Origin: JAKAWQ01 sp035509315
Lineage (GTDB): Bacteria; Pseudomonadota; Alphaproteobacteria; Acetobacterales; Acetobacteraceae
NCBI GenBank assembly: GCA_035509315.1
Contig: DATJLS010000002.1
Location: 31,450 to 95,449 of the forward strand
DNA length: 64,000 bases
Direction of reading: 5' to 3'
Position 1 is the stretch's first letter. Every line of letters starts with the position of its first letter. The translations under genes were made by a program, and so were the position numbers. The notes under the pieces were generated by a model. It was not told the origin of the DNA, made no database searches, and saw nothing but the letters and a program-made list of their open reading frames with translations. This document shows positions 43,468 to 52,957 of the stretch, in pieces.

Positions 43468-44672
43468 CGGTCTCCTCCCTGGCCGTAAGGCGCCAACACT
43501 AGGTCGCGCGTGACGATCACACGGACCGGGAAGCCCGGCCTGATGGTAAGCGTCGGCTGGATGTTGAGCTGGCGCGAAACGATCTGCTGCCCGGTTTGGC
43601 TGACGCTGTTCGAAGCTCCTTGGCGAATGGCATCGGCAAGATTGCTTTCGCCATTGTTATTGCTGGTGCCTGCTTCCGCACCGACGCTCAGGATGGTCGA
43701 CAGGACGGCGGCTTTGGCGAGCTCCCACCAGTGATAGTCCACCTGGTCCTCGAGCCCGGCGTATCCCTCCGTGTCTGCGCCCGGCTGGCGCTCCAGCACG
43801 ATCGACGTGCCGTCGGGCATGATGAGGCGCGTCCAGACCAGCAGCAGGCGGCTTTGTCCAAAGGCGACGGAACTGTCGTACTGGCCGATCAGCTTCGCCC
43901 CCTGGGGGATCAAAAGATATTGGCCCGTCGGACTATCATAGACCGCCTCGGTCACCTGCGCGGTGATCTGCCCCGGCAGGTCGGAACGGATGCCAGTGAT
44001 GAGCGCAGCCGGAATGACGGTGCCTGCCTGAACGACATAGGGCGAGGATTTCGCCTGGAGCCGATCGTCACTGACGGTGCGGCGGTCGGTCGAGGCGTTG
44101 AGGAAGGCGATCTTGCGGTCCTGCATGTTCTGTGCGGCCCCGGCGTCGACTGGGGGTGTCGGCGACGGACCGCCCTGCGCTCCGGTCGTTGTCCCCGTGA
44201 CGAGTCCGATTGGCTGGGGCTGCTGGTTGGTTTGAGCGAACAGGCGGCTGACGCGCGCCGCCTCCGTCTCCTGGGCGAGGCGCTGGGCCTCCGGGTCCGG
44301 TCCGCCGGCAGGTACGGTCGTGTTGGCCGCAGCGCTGCCGTTCAGGATCGGCTTGCCGAGATCGCCGGGCAACGGCGGCCCGAGCGGCGGCGCCTGGCGC
44401 GGCAGGCCGGTGTAATCCTTCGGCAGCCCTGCTAGACCCTCGGCAGAGGGCCGGTTCTGGGTGCTGAGCAGCTCTTGCCCCGACTGTCCCTTGTTGCGGG
44501 TCTGGAGCGCGTAGCCGAGCGCGCCGGCGACGGCGAGCGCCGAGACCGCGCCAAGGGTGATCAGCACCTTGCGCGAGAGGCGGGTCACGCGCGCCCGCTC
44601 ACCTCGCAGCCGCAGGTCCGGCGCGACGACAGGCGTCGGCGCCGGTTGTTGTTCTTCCGGCTCGTCGGTCAT
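43464..44672 (-). CDS. trbI: Conjugal transfer protein TrbI (VirB10-like)
   Basis: A 402-residue protein: short cytoplasmic N-terminus, one helix at about residues 34-52, a long proline-rich periplasmic linker, and the VirB10 C-terminal domain with V-V-Q-A-G-T-V-I-P-A-A-L-I-T-G-I, L-L-I-P-Q-G-A-K-L-I-G-Q-Y and the final P-G-F-P-V-R-V-I-V-T-R-D-L. It spans inner and outer membrane in the mating channel core. Confidence 0.95.
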   Translation of the reverse strand: MTDEPEEQQPAPTPVVAPDLRLRGERARVTRLSRKVLITLGAVSALAVAGALGYALQTRNKGQSGQELLSTQNRPSAEGLAGLPKDYTGLPRQAPPLGPPLPGDLGKPILNGSAAANTTVPAGGPDPEAQRLAQETEAARVSRLFAQTNQQPQPIGLVTGTTTGAQGGPSPTPPVDAGAAQNMQDRKIAFLNASTDRRTVSDDRLQAKSSPYVVQAGTVIPAALITGIRSDLPGQITAQVTEAVYDSPTGQYLLIPQGAKLIGQYDSSVAFGQSRLLLVWTRLIMPDGTSIVLERQPGADTEGYAGLEDQVDYHWWELAKAAVLSTILSVGAEAGTSNNNGESNLADAIRQGASNSVSQTGQQIVSRQLNIQPTLTIRPGFPVRVIVTRDLVLAPYGQGGDR

Positions 44673-45742
44673 GACCGCGGCCTTCCGTCGGTGCGGACGA
44701 TGCGGACACGCCGCTCGCTGTCCTTGTCGCCCAGGCGCAGCTCGGCCGCGGCGAACAGGCGGTCGACGATGTAGTAGTTGGCGCGAACGCGGTAGTTCAC
44801 CAGCTCGGAGCCGCCGGCCGGACCGATGACGAAGAGTGGCGGCATCTCGCCCTGGCGGATCCCGGACGGGAATTCGATGAAGACCTTCTGGCCGTCGTCG
44901 AAGGCCCGCAGCGGCCGCCAGGCCGGATTGTCTCCCTCGATCGCGTAGCGGAAGTTGATCGCGGCGAGATCGATGCCGCTGGCGATCGGCGCCGTCGCCT
45001 CGGCCGAGGCGTTCTGTCGGCGGAGCGCGATGAGCTGGTCTTCGGGGTATTGCCAGGAGACCGAAGCCATGTAGGTCTTCTCGGTCGAGCGCAGCTCCAG
45101 CAAGTAGGTGCGACGGTCGGTGTTGATGATGAGGTTGGTGACGAGATCCGGCCGCGTCGGCTTGACCAGGATGTGGACCTTCTTGGTCGCGCCGGCGCCG
45201 CTTTCGGTGTCGCCGATGATCCAGCGTACCGTGTCGCCGGCGGCGACCGGACCCGTGCCCACGAGCTGCTCGCCCTCCTGTAGGGCGATATCGGTGATCT
45301 CGCCGGGCGCGGTATAGGCCTGATAGAGCGCGCCCGCCGAATAGGGATAGACCTGCACGGCGTTGATGAAGCCGTTGCGATCGGGCTGCACGCGGGCGGC
45401 GGCGTTGGCGCGATCGACGCGTACTTCGGGATTGGACGATTGCGACGGCTGCTTTGCGCCGGCGAGCGGCTTCAACTGTCCCGGAAGCGGGAGGGGCTTC
45501 GGCAGCTCGACGATCTTGACCGGCGGCGGCGGATCGACGGTGAGCGTGGCCGGCACGGCGCTGTCGTAGTTGATGTCCGGCGGGATGAATTTGTGTGCGC
45601 AGCCGCCGAGCGCTGAGACGGAGAGCAGCAAAGCCGCAAGGCCGGCTTTATGGAAAGACGTAATTCCTCCTTCCCGGCTCTGCTGAGACACTGAAAGACG
45701 TGAAGCCGGACCGCCGGCTTCCATGGAAATCGGCGAGGTCAT
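44669..45742 (-). CDS. trbG: Conjugal transfer protein TrbG (VirB9-like)
   Basis: A 357-residue protein. A-L-G-G-C-A near residue 49 is a lipoprotein-type cleavage site, and the VirB9 C-terminal domain shows P-L-F-V-I-G-P, L-V-N-Y-R-V and Y-I-V-D-R-L-F-A-A-A-E-L-R. It forms the outer-membrane part of the channel with TrbI. The ATG at 45742 overlaps the trbF stop. Confidence 0.94.
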   Translation of the reverse strand: MTSPISMEAGGPASRLSVSQQSREGGITSFHKAGLAALLLSVSALGGCAHKFIPPDINYDSAVPATLTVDPPPPVKIVELPKPLPLPGQLKPLAGAKQPSQSSNPEVRVDRANAAARVQPDRNGFINAVQVYPYSAGALYQAYTAPGEITDIALQEGEQLVGTGPVAAGDTVRWIIGDTESGAGATKKVHILVKPTRPDLVTNLIINTDRRTYLLELRSTEKTYMASVSWQYPEDQLIALRRQNASAEATAPIASGIDLAAINFRYAIEGDNPAWRPLRAFDDGQKVFIEFPSGIRQGEMPPLFVIGPAGGSELVNYRVRANYYIVDRLFAAAELRLGDKDSERRVRIVRTDGRPRS

Positions 45743-46428
45743 TGTCCCAGCTCCTTCGACCAGTTGATTGCGGTGACGTAGATGCCGAGCGGGTTCTTGC
45801 GGAGCACGTCGGCGGAGGTTGGCGGCTGAATTGCGACGGTGAGGATGGCCGTCCAGCGCGAGGTCTCGGCGAGCGCGCCATCCTCGTAGCGATGCTCGAC
45901 CCACTCGACCCGGAAGCTCGATGGCGACGCGCGGATCACGCTCGAGACGTCGATGGCGATCTGTTGATGGCCGAGCTTGGCGAACGGGTCATTGGCGCGG
46001 GCGTAGTCGTTGAGCGCCTGCGAACCCGACGTGGTGGTGAAGTCGTAGGCCTGCAGCCAGTTCTGCCGCACGATGATCGGATCGGCCGGCAGCGAGCGGA
46101 CCATCTCGATGAAATGGGCGAGATACCAGGCGATCTCGGGATCGCTCGGTGTGTAGTCCGCCGTTGCGGCCGCCACGGCCTTAGCCTGGCCGAGCTTGTC
46201 GACCTGCACCACCCAAGGGACGATGCTGCCATGGGTCGATTGCCAGACGAGACCGCCGGCCAGGCCCATGGAAAGCGCGAGCGATCCGAAGGCCATCAGC
46301 CGCCAGTTCTTCGCCTGTACCCGGGCCGAGCCGATCCGCTCGTCCCATGCCTGGGCGGCGCGCTGATAGGGCGTCTCGGGTTCTGGGGTGCGGCCGTAAC
46401 GGACGGTGGAGCGGCGAAAAAGCGCCAT
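45739..46428 (-). CDS. trbF: Conjugal transfer protein TrbF (VirB8-like)
   Basis: A 229-residue bitopic membrane protein: a helix near residues 44-62 and an NTF2-like periplasmic VirB8 domain with W-Y-L-A-H-F-I-E-M-V-R-S-L-P near 105 and N-P-L-G-I-Y-V near the end. It lies three bases after the TrbL gene. Confidence 0.95.
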   Translation of the reverse strand: MALFRRSTVRYGRTPEPETPYQRAAQAWDERIGSARVQAKNWRLMAFGSLALSMGLAGGLVWQSTHGSIVPWVVQVDKLGQAKAVAAATADYTPSDPEIAWYLAHFIEMVRSLPADPIIVRQNWLQAYDFTTTSGSQALNDYARANDPFAKLGHQQIAIDVSSVIRASPSSFRVEWVEHRYEDGALAETSRWTAILTVAIQPPTSADVLRKNPLGIYVTAINWSKELGQ

Positions 46429-46431
46429 TGT

Positions 46432-47793
46432 CTATTCTCCCGAGAGATCGACGGAATGGCCGCCGCCATGGCTGTCGCCGGATTTGAGAACCTGGGCAGC
46501 GGTCTGGGCGCCGTGGACCATCGACTGGTTCTGCTTCATGCGGCGGGCCCAGGCGGGCGGACCGGAAGCATTCGGGCCGGCTTCGGGCGTGCCGCCACCG
46601 CTTGCGGTCTCCGCGCCGCCGACCGTGCCTTGCGTGGATGAGCCGCCGGTGGCGGCGAAGCTTGATCGGGCGCCGGCCGCAAAGCTCTCACGCATTGAGC
46701 CCGCGGCGCGGCCCGCCGCACGGCGGACAGGCGCCGCAGCAGCCGAAGCGGCGGCCCGACCAACACCGCCAAGACCAGCGGCCACGCCCGAAGCGCCGGA
46801 CCGGCCGGCGGAGGCTAGGCTGTAGGCGGACGAAGCGCCGCCAGCCATCGCCGCACCGCCCCGGGCCGCCGCGGCCGTCCCGGAGGCAGCCGCCATCGCT
46901 CCTCTCCCGGCTAGGCCGAGCGCGCCAGCGCCGGCCATGGCGGTGCCGGCGACGGCAAGGCCGGTGCCGACGGCAGCGCCTGCGCCGAGTTGCGGCGCGC
47001 CGGAGACGAGACCCGTGGCGATGCCGGGCCCAAAGATGCCGAGGCCCAGCATGGCCAGCGCCGCGAGCACGACGGACAGCGCCTGCTCGATGGTCGGCTG
47101 GCCGCCGGCATAGGTCTGGGTGAACTGCGAGAAAAGGCCGGTGCCGATGCCGACGATGACGGCGAGCACCATGACCTTCACGCCGGAAGCGACGATGTTG
47201 CCGAGCACCTTCTCGGCGAGGAAGGCGGTCTTGTTGAAGAGCGCGAAGGGAATGAGGATGAAGCCGGCGAGCGTCGTCAGCTTGAACTCGATCAGCGTGA
47301 CGAAGAGCTGCACCGCCAGGATGAAGAAGGCGATCAGCACCAGGAGCCACGACACCATCAGGACCGCGATCTGGACGAAGTTCGCGAAGAAGCTGGTGAA
47401 GCCCATCATCTGGCTGGCCGCATCGAGCAGCGGCTGGCCCGCATCGAGCCCGACCTGGGCGAGATGGCCCGGCTGAAGAAAAGTGGCGGTTGAGATCGAG
47501 GAGCCGCCCGCTTTCAGGCCGAGCCCCGCGAAGCTGTTGAAGACAATGGCGGAGAGGTTGTTGAAGTTGGTGATGATGAAGGCGAAGAAGCCGATGTAGA
47601 GGGTCTTCTTGACCAGGCGCTGGAGAATGTCCTCGTCCGCGCCCCAAGCCCAGAATAGGCCTGCAAGCGTGATATCGATGACGATCAGCGTCGATGACAG
47701 ATAGGCGACCTCGCCCTTGATCAGGCCGAAGCCGGAATCGATGTAGGTCGTGAACGTGTTGAGGAAGGTGTCGATGACGCCGACATTGTTCAT
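46432..47793 (-). CDS. trbL: P-type conjugative transfer protein TrbL (VirB6-like)
   Basis: A 453-residue polytopic protein with about six or seven helices and a long alanine/glycine-rich tail from about residue 280. The start M-N-N-V-G-V-I-D-T-F-L and the F-K-L-T-T-L-A-G-F-I-L-I-P-F-A-L-F-N-K-T segment (split over residues 160-180) are typical. It is the inner-membrane pore component. The ATG at 47793 overlaps the trbK stop. Confidence 0.94.
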   Translation of the reverse strand: MNNVGVIDTFLNTFTTYIDSGFGLIKGEVAYLSSTLIVIDITLAGLFWAWGADEDILQRLVKKTLYIGFFAFIITNFNNLSAIVFNSFAGLGLKAGGSSISTATFLQPGHLAQVGLDAGQPLLDAASQMMGFTSFFANFVQIAVLMVSWLLVLIAFFILAVQLFVTLIEFKLTTLAGFILIPFALFNKTAFLAEKVLGNIVASGVKVMVLAVIVGIGTGLFSQFTQTYAGGQPTIEQALSVVLAALAMLGLGIFGPGIATGLVSGAPQLGAGAAVGTGLAVAGTAMAGAGALGLAGRGAMAAASGTAAAARGGAAMAGGASSAYSLASAGRSGASGVAAGLGGVGRAAASAAAAPVRRAAGRAAGSMRESFAAGARSSFAATGGSSTQGTVGGAETASGGGTPEAGPNASGPPAWARRMKQNQSMVHGAQTAAQVLKSGDSHGGGHSVDLSGE

Positions 47794-48116
47794 CGCGCGT
47801 CTCCTGTAGAGGGGGTGGCCGGCGCGGCGCCGCCCGGGGGCGTTGGCGGCAGCGGCCGCGCCGACCTGCCGAAGAAGCGCCGACGGTTCTCCTCCCAAAC
47901 CGCCTCGCAACGCGCATCCACGGCATCCTTGGGACCGAGCGCGCCGCATCGGCGCAGCTCGGCCGTGAGGTCATCGGTTGCTGGAGCGGTGACGGTCGGA
48001 AGGGGCTCGACAACGGGCACCGAGGGACGCCGGTTGATCGCCGCGAGGGTCGCGACGAAGCACGCGACCAAGGCGATGATCGCGGCAGCGCGCAAGATCT
48101 CCGACCGGCCCAGCAT
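47790..48116 (-). CDS. trbK: TrbK-type entry exclusion protein (trbK-alt)
   Basis: A 108-residue protein with one N-terminal helix (residues 8-27) and a periplasmic part holding R-R-C-x-x-L-G-x-x-x-A-x-D-x-x-C-x-x-x-W-x-x-x-R-R-R-F-F, the conserved signature of alternative TrbK proteins. Its position between trbJ and trbL is standard. It probably blocks entry of the same element. Confidence 0.9.
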   Translation of the reverse strand: MLGRSEILRAAAIIALVACFVATLAAINRRPSVPVVEPLPTVTAPATDDLTAELRRCGALGPKDAVDARCEAVWEENRRRFFGRSARPLPPTPPGGAAPATPSTGDAR

Positions 48117-48125
48117 CGCCGCGCC

Positions 48126-48863
48126 TCAGTTGCCGCTGAACATGGTGACGTTGCCGGGCTGGTAGCCGCTGCGCGTCGAGAAGGTCTTGTAGTTCTGCTG
48201 GCCCTGCGCCTCGGCGGCGGCGACCCTCGCCTGTTCCAGCGCATCGGCACGGCCCTTTGCCGACAGCACTGCGACAACGTCGGAGAGCTGCTGGGATTGG
48301 AGCGCGAGAAGCTGGTTGCCGGCCTGCGCCGCTTGCAGCGCGCCCGTCGCGCTCTGGCTGGCCGTAACCAGCGAGGTCATAGCGCTGGAATTGGTCGGGA
48401 TGTTGCCGACCACGCCCGCTTGGACCTTGAGCGAGTCTTCGAAGGCGCCGACCGAGTTCTGCCAGCGTGCCTGGGCGTTGGCGACCATGGCCGTTGTCGA
48501 GCCCGTGCCCGCCGCCGAGCCGTAGCTCGTCGAATAGGCCTGCTCGATGCGCTGGACGTTGAAGGCGATGTTCTGCGCCTGGCCGAGCAGCGACTGGGTC
48601 TGCGTGATCGACGACTGAAGCTGGGTCAGCGTCGACATCGGCAGGTTGGCGAGATTGCGCGCCTGGTTGACTAGGCTCGTCGCCTGATTAGCCAGCATCT
48701 GGATCTGGTTGTTGATCTGCTGAAGCTCGCGCGCGGCCGTCAGCACGTTCTGGCTGAAGTTGGTCGGGTCGTAGACGATCCACTGCGCCGACGCCGGCGG
48801 CGCGGCGATGCCCAGCGACAACGCGACGGCGCTCGCCGCCGCCAGATGGCGCAGCTTCATCAT
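48126..48863 (-). CDS. trbJ: Conjugal transfer protein TrbJ (VirB5-like)
   Basis: A 245-residue secreted protein: signal peptide with A-S-A-Q-W cleavage near residue 26, then coiled-coil helices (L-Q-Q-I-N-N-Q-I-Q-M-L and similar). TrbJ is a pilus-associated minor component. The ATG at 48863 overlaps the trbE stop; a second ATG follows directly. Confidence 0.94.
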   Translation of the reverse strand: MMKLRHLAAASAVALSLGIAAPPASAQWIVYDPTNFSQNVLTAARELQQINNQIQMLANQATSLVNQARNLANLPMSTLTQLQSSITQTQSLLGQAQNIAFNVQRIEQAYSTSYGSAAGTGSTTAMVANAQARWQNSVGAFEDSLKVQAGVVGNIPTNSSAMTSLVTASQSATGALQAAQAGNQLLALQSQQLSDVVAVLSAKGRADALEQARVAAAEAQGQQNYKTFSTRSGYQPGNVTMFSGN

Positions 48864-51298
48864 GATGAGGTCTCCAGGTTGGTCAGGTCGGGGATGAGGT
48901 CGGCCGCCCAGGCCAGGTCGTGATCGCGCAGCCAAGCGGGCGTGAAGGCGTCCGAACCATGCTCGGCGATGATCCGCTCGATCGCGGCGTGGTCTTGCTT
49001 GGAGGACGCCGCGCAGAAGGCGAGCGCGACAGGTCCGAGCCCTAGCTCGAACAGGCGATTGCCGCGGCGGGACTGGCAGTAGTAGTCCCGCTTCGGCGTG
49101 GCCCGCGCGAGGATCTCGATCTGGCGGTCATTGAGACCGAAGCGGCGGTAGATCGCCGTGATCTGCGGCTCGATGGCGCGTTCGTTCGGCAGGAAGATGC
49201 GGGTCGGGCAGCTCTCGACGATGGCCGGGGCGATGCTGCTGCCGTCGATGTCGGAAAGCGACTGCGTGGCGAAGACGACGGAGGCGTTCTTTTTGCGCAG
49301 CGTCTTCAGCCATTCGCGCAGTTGCTGCGCGAAGGCCGGGTCATCGAGAACCAGCCAGCCCTCGTCGATGGCGAGCAAGGTCGGCCGACCGTCGAGGCGC
49401 CCTTCGATGCGGTGGAACAGGTACGTCAGCACGGCGGGCGCCGCACCGGCGCCGATCAGGCCCTCGGTCTCGAAGGCCTGGACAGACGCGGAGCCAAGCT
49501 GCTCAGCCTCGGCGTCGAGCAACCGGCCGAAGGGACCACCGACGCAATAAGGCTGGAGCGCCTGCTTCAGCGCCGTCGATTGCAGCAGCACCGCTAGGCC
49601 CGTGATGGTGCGTTCGCCCACCGGCGAGGACGCCAGCGAGGTCAGCGCCGACCAGACATGCTCCTTCGCGATCGGATCGATGGTGACGCCTTCCTTGGCG
49701 AGGATCGCCGTCACCCACTCCGCCGCCCAGGCGCGCTCGGCCTGGTCGTCGATCCGCGCCAGCGGCTGGAGCGAGACCGAATGTTCCGATCCGGCGGACA
49801 AGCTGCCGCCCAAGTCGTGCCAGTCGCCGCCCATGGCGAGCGCGGCGGTGCGAATCGAGCCGCCGAAATCGAAGGCGAAGATCTGGTTGTTGCGATAGCG
49901 GCGAAACTGCATCGCCATCAGCGAGAGCAGCACCGACTTACCGGCGCCGGTCGGTCCGACGATCAGGGTGTGGCCGACGTCGCCGACATGCAGGCTGAGG
50001 CGGAACGGTGTCGAGCCCTCGGTCTTGCCGAACAGCAGCGGCGGCGCCTGGAAATGCTCGTCCTTCGCCGGGCCTGCCCAGACCGCCGACAGCGGGATCA
50101 TGTGCGCCAGGTTCAGCGTCGAGATCGGCGGCTGGCGGACGTTGGCGTAGGCGTGGCCGGGTATGGACCCGAGCCAGGCCTCCAGCGCATTCACTCCTTC
50201 CGGCATGCAGGTGAAGTCGCGGCCCTGGATCACCTTCTCGATGAGGCGCAGCTTCTCGGCGGCGAGGCCCGCATCCTGGTCCCAGACGGTGACGGTCGCG
50301 GTGACATAAGCCTGGCCAACGTCGTCGGAGCCCAGCTCCTGAAGCGCGAGATCCGCATCGGCTGCCTTGTTGGCCGCGTCGCTGTCGACCAGCGTCGAGG
50401 CCTCGTTGGTCATCACCTCCTTGACGATGGCGGCGATCGACTTGCGCTTGGCGAACCACTGCCGCCGGATCTTGGTCAGCAGCTTCACCGCCTCGGTCTT
50501 GTCGAGGAGGATCGCGCGCGTGGACCAGCGGTATGGGAAGGCGAGGCGGTTCAGCTCGTCGAGAATGCCGGGATGGGTCGCGGTCGGGAAGCCGACGATG
50601 GTCAGCGTGCGCAGATGGTGCGACCCAAGGCGAGGCTCGAGGCCGCCGGCGAGCGGCTCATCGGCCAGGAGCGCGTCGAGGTGCATCGGCGTCTCGGGGA
50701 CGCGCACCCGCTGCTGGCGAGTCGAGATGGTCGAGTGCAGGTAGGTCAGTGTGTCGCCGTCATCGAGCCAGGCGGCCTCGGGCATGAAGCCCTCGACCAA
50801 CTGCAAGACGCGGTTGGTCCGATCGACGAAGCCGCGCAGCAGCTCCCACGGATCGACGCCTGCCTGGGCCCGTCCTTCGTAGAGCCAGCCCTCGATGCGC
50901 GAGGCGTCCTCCGCTGGCGGCAGCCAGACGAAGGTCAGGAAATAGCGGCTCTCGAAATGCGTGCCAGCTTCCTCGAAAGCGTCCTGCCGTTCGAGATCGA
51001 CCAGCGCCGACGCGGCGTCGGGAAAGGCCGAATGTGGATAGGTCTGGGCGGCGATCCGCTGCGCCTCGACGAAGATCGCCCAGCCGGACCCGAGGCGGCG
51101 CAACGCGTTGTTGAGACGGGCGGTGACGCCGACCAGCTCGGCCGGCGTCGCGCTGTCGAGGTCCGGGCCGCGAAAGCGCGCCGTTCGCTGGAACGAACCG
51201 TCCTTGTTGAGGACCACGCCCTCGCCGACCAGTGCGGCCCAGGGCAGGAAATCTGCGAGACCGGCGGGGTGATTGCGATATTCGGCGAGGTTTAGCAT
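48860..51298 (-). CDS. trbE: Conjugal transfer ATPase TrbE (VirB4-like)
   Basis: An 812-residue ATPase. The N-terminal CagE/TrbE domain is followed by a P-loop domain with G-P-T-G-A-G-K-S, the Walker B stretch T-L-L-A-I-D-E-G-W and F-A-T-Q-S. It powers pilus assembly at the inner membrane. Length is usual for the family. The start follows trbD by nine bases. Confidence 0.96.
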   Translation of the reverse strand: MLNLAEYRNHPAGLADFLPWAALVGEGVVLNKDGSFQRTARFRGPDLDSATPAELVGVTARLNNALRRLGSGWAIFVEAQRIAAQTYPHSAFPDAASALVDLERQDAFEEAGTHFESRYFLTFVWLPPAEDASRIEGWLYEGRAQAGVDPWELLRGFVDRTNRVLQLVEGFMPEAAWLDDGDTLTYLHSTISTRQQRVRVPETPMHLDALLADEPLAGGLEPRLGSHHLRTLTIVGFPTATHPGILDELNRLAFPYRWSTRAILLDKTEAVKLLTKIRRQWFAKRKSIAAIVKEVMTNEASTLVDSDAANKAADADLALQELGSDDVGQAYVTATVTVWDQDAGLAAEKLRLIEKVIQGRDFTCMPEGVNALEAWLGSIPGHAYANVRQPPISTLNLAHMIPLSAVWAGPAKDEHFQAPPLLFGKTEGSTPFRLSLHVGDVGHTLIVGPTGAGKSVLLSLMAMQFRRYRNNQIFAFDFGGSIRTAALAMGGDWHDLGGSLSAGSEHSVSLQPLARIDDQAERAWAAEWVTAILAKEGVTIDPIAKEHVWSALTSLASSPVGERTITGLAVLLQSTALKQALQPYCVGGPFGRLLDAEAEQLGSASVQAFETEGLIGAGAAPAVLTYLFHRIEGRLDGRPTLLAIDEGWLVLDDPAFAQQLREWLKTLRKKNASVVFATQSLSDIDGSSIAPAIVESCPTRIFLPNERAIEPQITAIYRRFGLNDRQIEILARATPKRDYYCQSRRGNRLFELGLGPVALAFCAASSKQDHAAIERIIAEHGSDAFTPAWLRDHDLAWAADLIPDLTNLETSS

Positions 51299-51307
51299 TT
51301 GCGGGCC

Positions 51308-51583
51308 TCAGACGCCGAGATGGGGCGGATAGCGGAGGTGCCGGCGCACGACATCGACGAATTGCGGGTCGCGCTTGGCCGCCCAGACAGCGGCGCCATG
51401 GCCCACCGCCCAGATCAGCGCGCCGGGAATCCAGAGCCGCAGGCCGAGGGCGATCGCCGCCGCCAAGGTGCCGTTGGCGATCGCGACGGTCCGTGGCGCG
51501 CCGCCCATCAGGATCGGGTCGGTGAGCGCGCGATGGACCGGCGCGAAGAAGCCGGGCACGTCCGGATCGACGATCGCGGCCAT
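51308..51583 (-). CDS. trbD: Conjugal transfer protein TrbD (VirB3-like)
   Basis: A 91-residue membrane protein with two helices and the VirB3 pattern: P-G-F-F-A-P-V-H-R-A-L-T-D-P-I-L-M-G-G near residue 10 and W-A-A-K-R-D-P-Q-F near 67. The ATG at 51583 overlaps the trbC stop (TGATG). A longer frame upstream is a shadow of trbC. Confidence 0.94.
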   Translation of the reverse strand: MAAIVDPDVPGFFAPVHRALTDPILMGGAPRTVAIANGTLAAAIALGLRLWIPGALIWAVGHGAAVWAAKRDPQFVDVVRRHLRYPPHLGV

Positions 51584-51921
51584 CAGACCAGCGCTCCGCC
51601 GGAGAAGCTGAAGAACGACAGGAAGAAGCTCGACGCGGCGAAGGCGATCGAGAGGCCGAACACGATCTGGATCAGCCGGCGGAAGCCGCCCGAGGTGTCG
51701 CCAAAGGCGAGCGTCAGGCCGGTCACGGTGATGATGATGACCGAGATGATCTTGGCGACCGGGCCTTGAACCGACTCCAGGATGGAGTTGAGCGGGGTCT
51801 CCCACGGCATCGAAGAGCCGGAGGCGTAGGCGGCGGGCGCGAAGGCCAGCGTGAGGGTGGCGAAGGTGAGAAACTCCGCCAGGCGGCGCGAATGGCGGGC
51901 GACGGCGATAACGCGGATCAT
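51583..51921 (-). CDS. trbC: Conjugal pilin TrbC (VirB2-like)
   Basis: A 112-residue prepilin: a hydrophobic signal with A-Y-A-S cleavage near residue 32, P-W-E-T-P-L-N-S-I-L-E-S-V-Q-G-P-V-A-K at the mature start, and two helices around a short G-D-T-S-G-G-F-R-R loop. It polymerises into the conjugative pilus. Start overlaps the trbB stop by four bases. Confidence 0.95.
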   Translation of the reverse strand: MIRVIAVARHSRRLAEFLTFATLTLAFAPAAYASGSSMPWETPLNSILESVQGPVAKIISVIIITVTGLTLAFGDTSGGFRRLIQIVFGLSIAFAASSFFLSFFSFSGGALV

Positions 51922-52916
51922 GATAGGTCTCCGGGGGGCAAGGGGTCGCCGCCCGCCCCGGCGGGTTGGACGCGGTAATCGCCGGTGGCGGGATCGAGAC
52001 CGGCGACGAAAGCGAGTTCGGAGAGGCGGCGCTCGGAGCCGCGGCCGCGCAGCACCGCAACGAGATCGATGGTCTCGGCGATCAGCGCCTTGGGGACAGT
52101 GACGACGGCTTCCTGGATAAGCTGCTCAAGGCGGCGGATCGCGCCGAGCGCAGTGCCGGCGTGAATGGTGCCGATGCCGCCGGGATGGCCGGTCCCCCAC
52201 GCCTTCAAGAGATCGAGCGCTTCGGCGCCGCGGACTTCGCCGATCGGGATGCGATCCGGCCGCAGCCGGAGCGAAGAGCGAACCAGGTCCGACAGCGAAG
52301 CGACGCCGTCCTTCGTCCGCATCGCGACCAGATTGGGGGCGCGGCACTGCAGCTCGCGCGTGTCCTCGATCAGCACCACCCGATCGCTTGTGCCGGCGAT
52401 CTCGGCCAGCAGAGCGTTGGTCAGCGTCGTCTTGCCGGTGCCGGTCCCGCCGGCGACCAGGATGTTCTTGCGCAATGCCACGGCGGCGCGCAGTGCGGCG
52501 GCCTGGCCCGCGGTCATGGTGCCGACGGCGACGTAGTCGTCGAGCGTGAAGACGGCGACGGCGGGTTTGCGGATGGCGAAAGCCGGCGCTGTGACGACCG
52601 GAGGCAGCAGCCCCTCGAACCGCTCCCCCGTCTCGGGCAGCTCGGCTGAGACTCGCGGGCGCTCGGCATGGACTTCGGCGCCGACATGGTGCGCGACCAG
52701 GCGCACGATCCGCTCGCCATCGGCGGCGGACAGCGTCCGGCCGGTGTCTTCGAGCCCACCCGACAGCCGGTCGATCCAGAGCCGGCCATCGGGGTTGAGC
52801 ATCACTTCGACGATCGAGGGGTCTTCGAGGAAGGCGGCGATTGCCGGGCCAAGCGCGGTGCGCAACATGCGCGCGCCGCGTGAGAAGGCCTCGGAATGGA
52901 GTGGAGCAACTGCCAC
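51918..52916 (-). CDS. trbB: Conjugal transfer ATPase TrbB (VirB11-like)
   Basis: A 332-residue hexameric ATPase with Walker A G-G-T-G-T-G-K-T at residues 156-163, then V-L-I-E-D-T-R-E-L-Q and the Asp/His-box region R-P-D-R-I-P-I-G-E-V-R-G-A-E-A-L-D-L-L-K and G-H-P-G-G-I-G-T-I-H-A. Start is GTG at 52916 with GGGGA six bases before it. It heads the trb operon, directly behind a perfect palindrome. Confidence 0.96.
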   Translation of the reverse strand: MAVAPLHSEAFSRGARMLRTALGPAIAAFLEDPSIVEVMLNPDGRLWIDRLSGGLEDTGRTLSAADGERIVRLVAHHVGAEVHAERPRVSAELPETGERFEGLLPPVVTAPAFAIRKPAVAVFTLDDYVAVGTMTAGQAAALRAAVALRKNILVAGGTGTGKTTLTNALLAEIAGTSDRVVLIEDTRELQCRAPNLVAMRTKDGVASLSDLVRSSLRLRPDRIPIGEVRGAEALDLLKAWGTGHPGGIGTIHAGTALGAIRRLEQLIQEAVVTVPKALIAETIDLVAVLRGRGSERRLSELAFVAGLDPATGDYRVQPAGAGGDPLPPGDLS

Positions 52917-52934
52917 GATCGTCCCCGTCGGAGG

Positions 52935-52957
52935 GCCAATCGCGACACGCGATTGGC
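52935..52957. promoter_or_regulatory. Perfect inverted repeat in front of trbB
   Basis: GCCAATCGCG-ACA-CGCGATTGGC forms a 10-bp stem, flanked by CCCCGT and ACGGGG which can extend it. It lies 18 bases before the trbB GTG. No T-run follows on either strand, so an operator or leader hairpin fits better than a terminator. Confidence 0.6.

Noticed and set aside
49658..51295. 545-codon plus-strand frame opposite trbE
   Set aside because: No motif or ribosome site; trbE on the minus strand has full Walker motifs and operon context.
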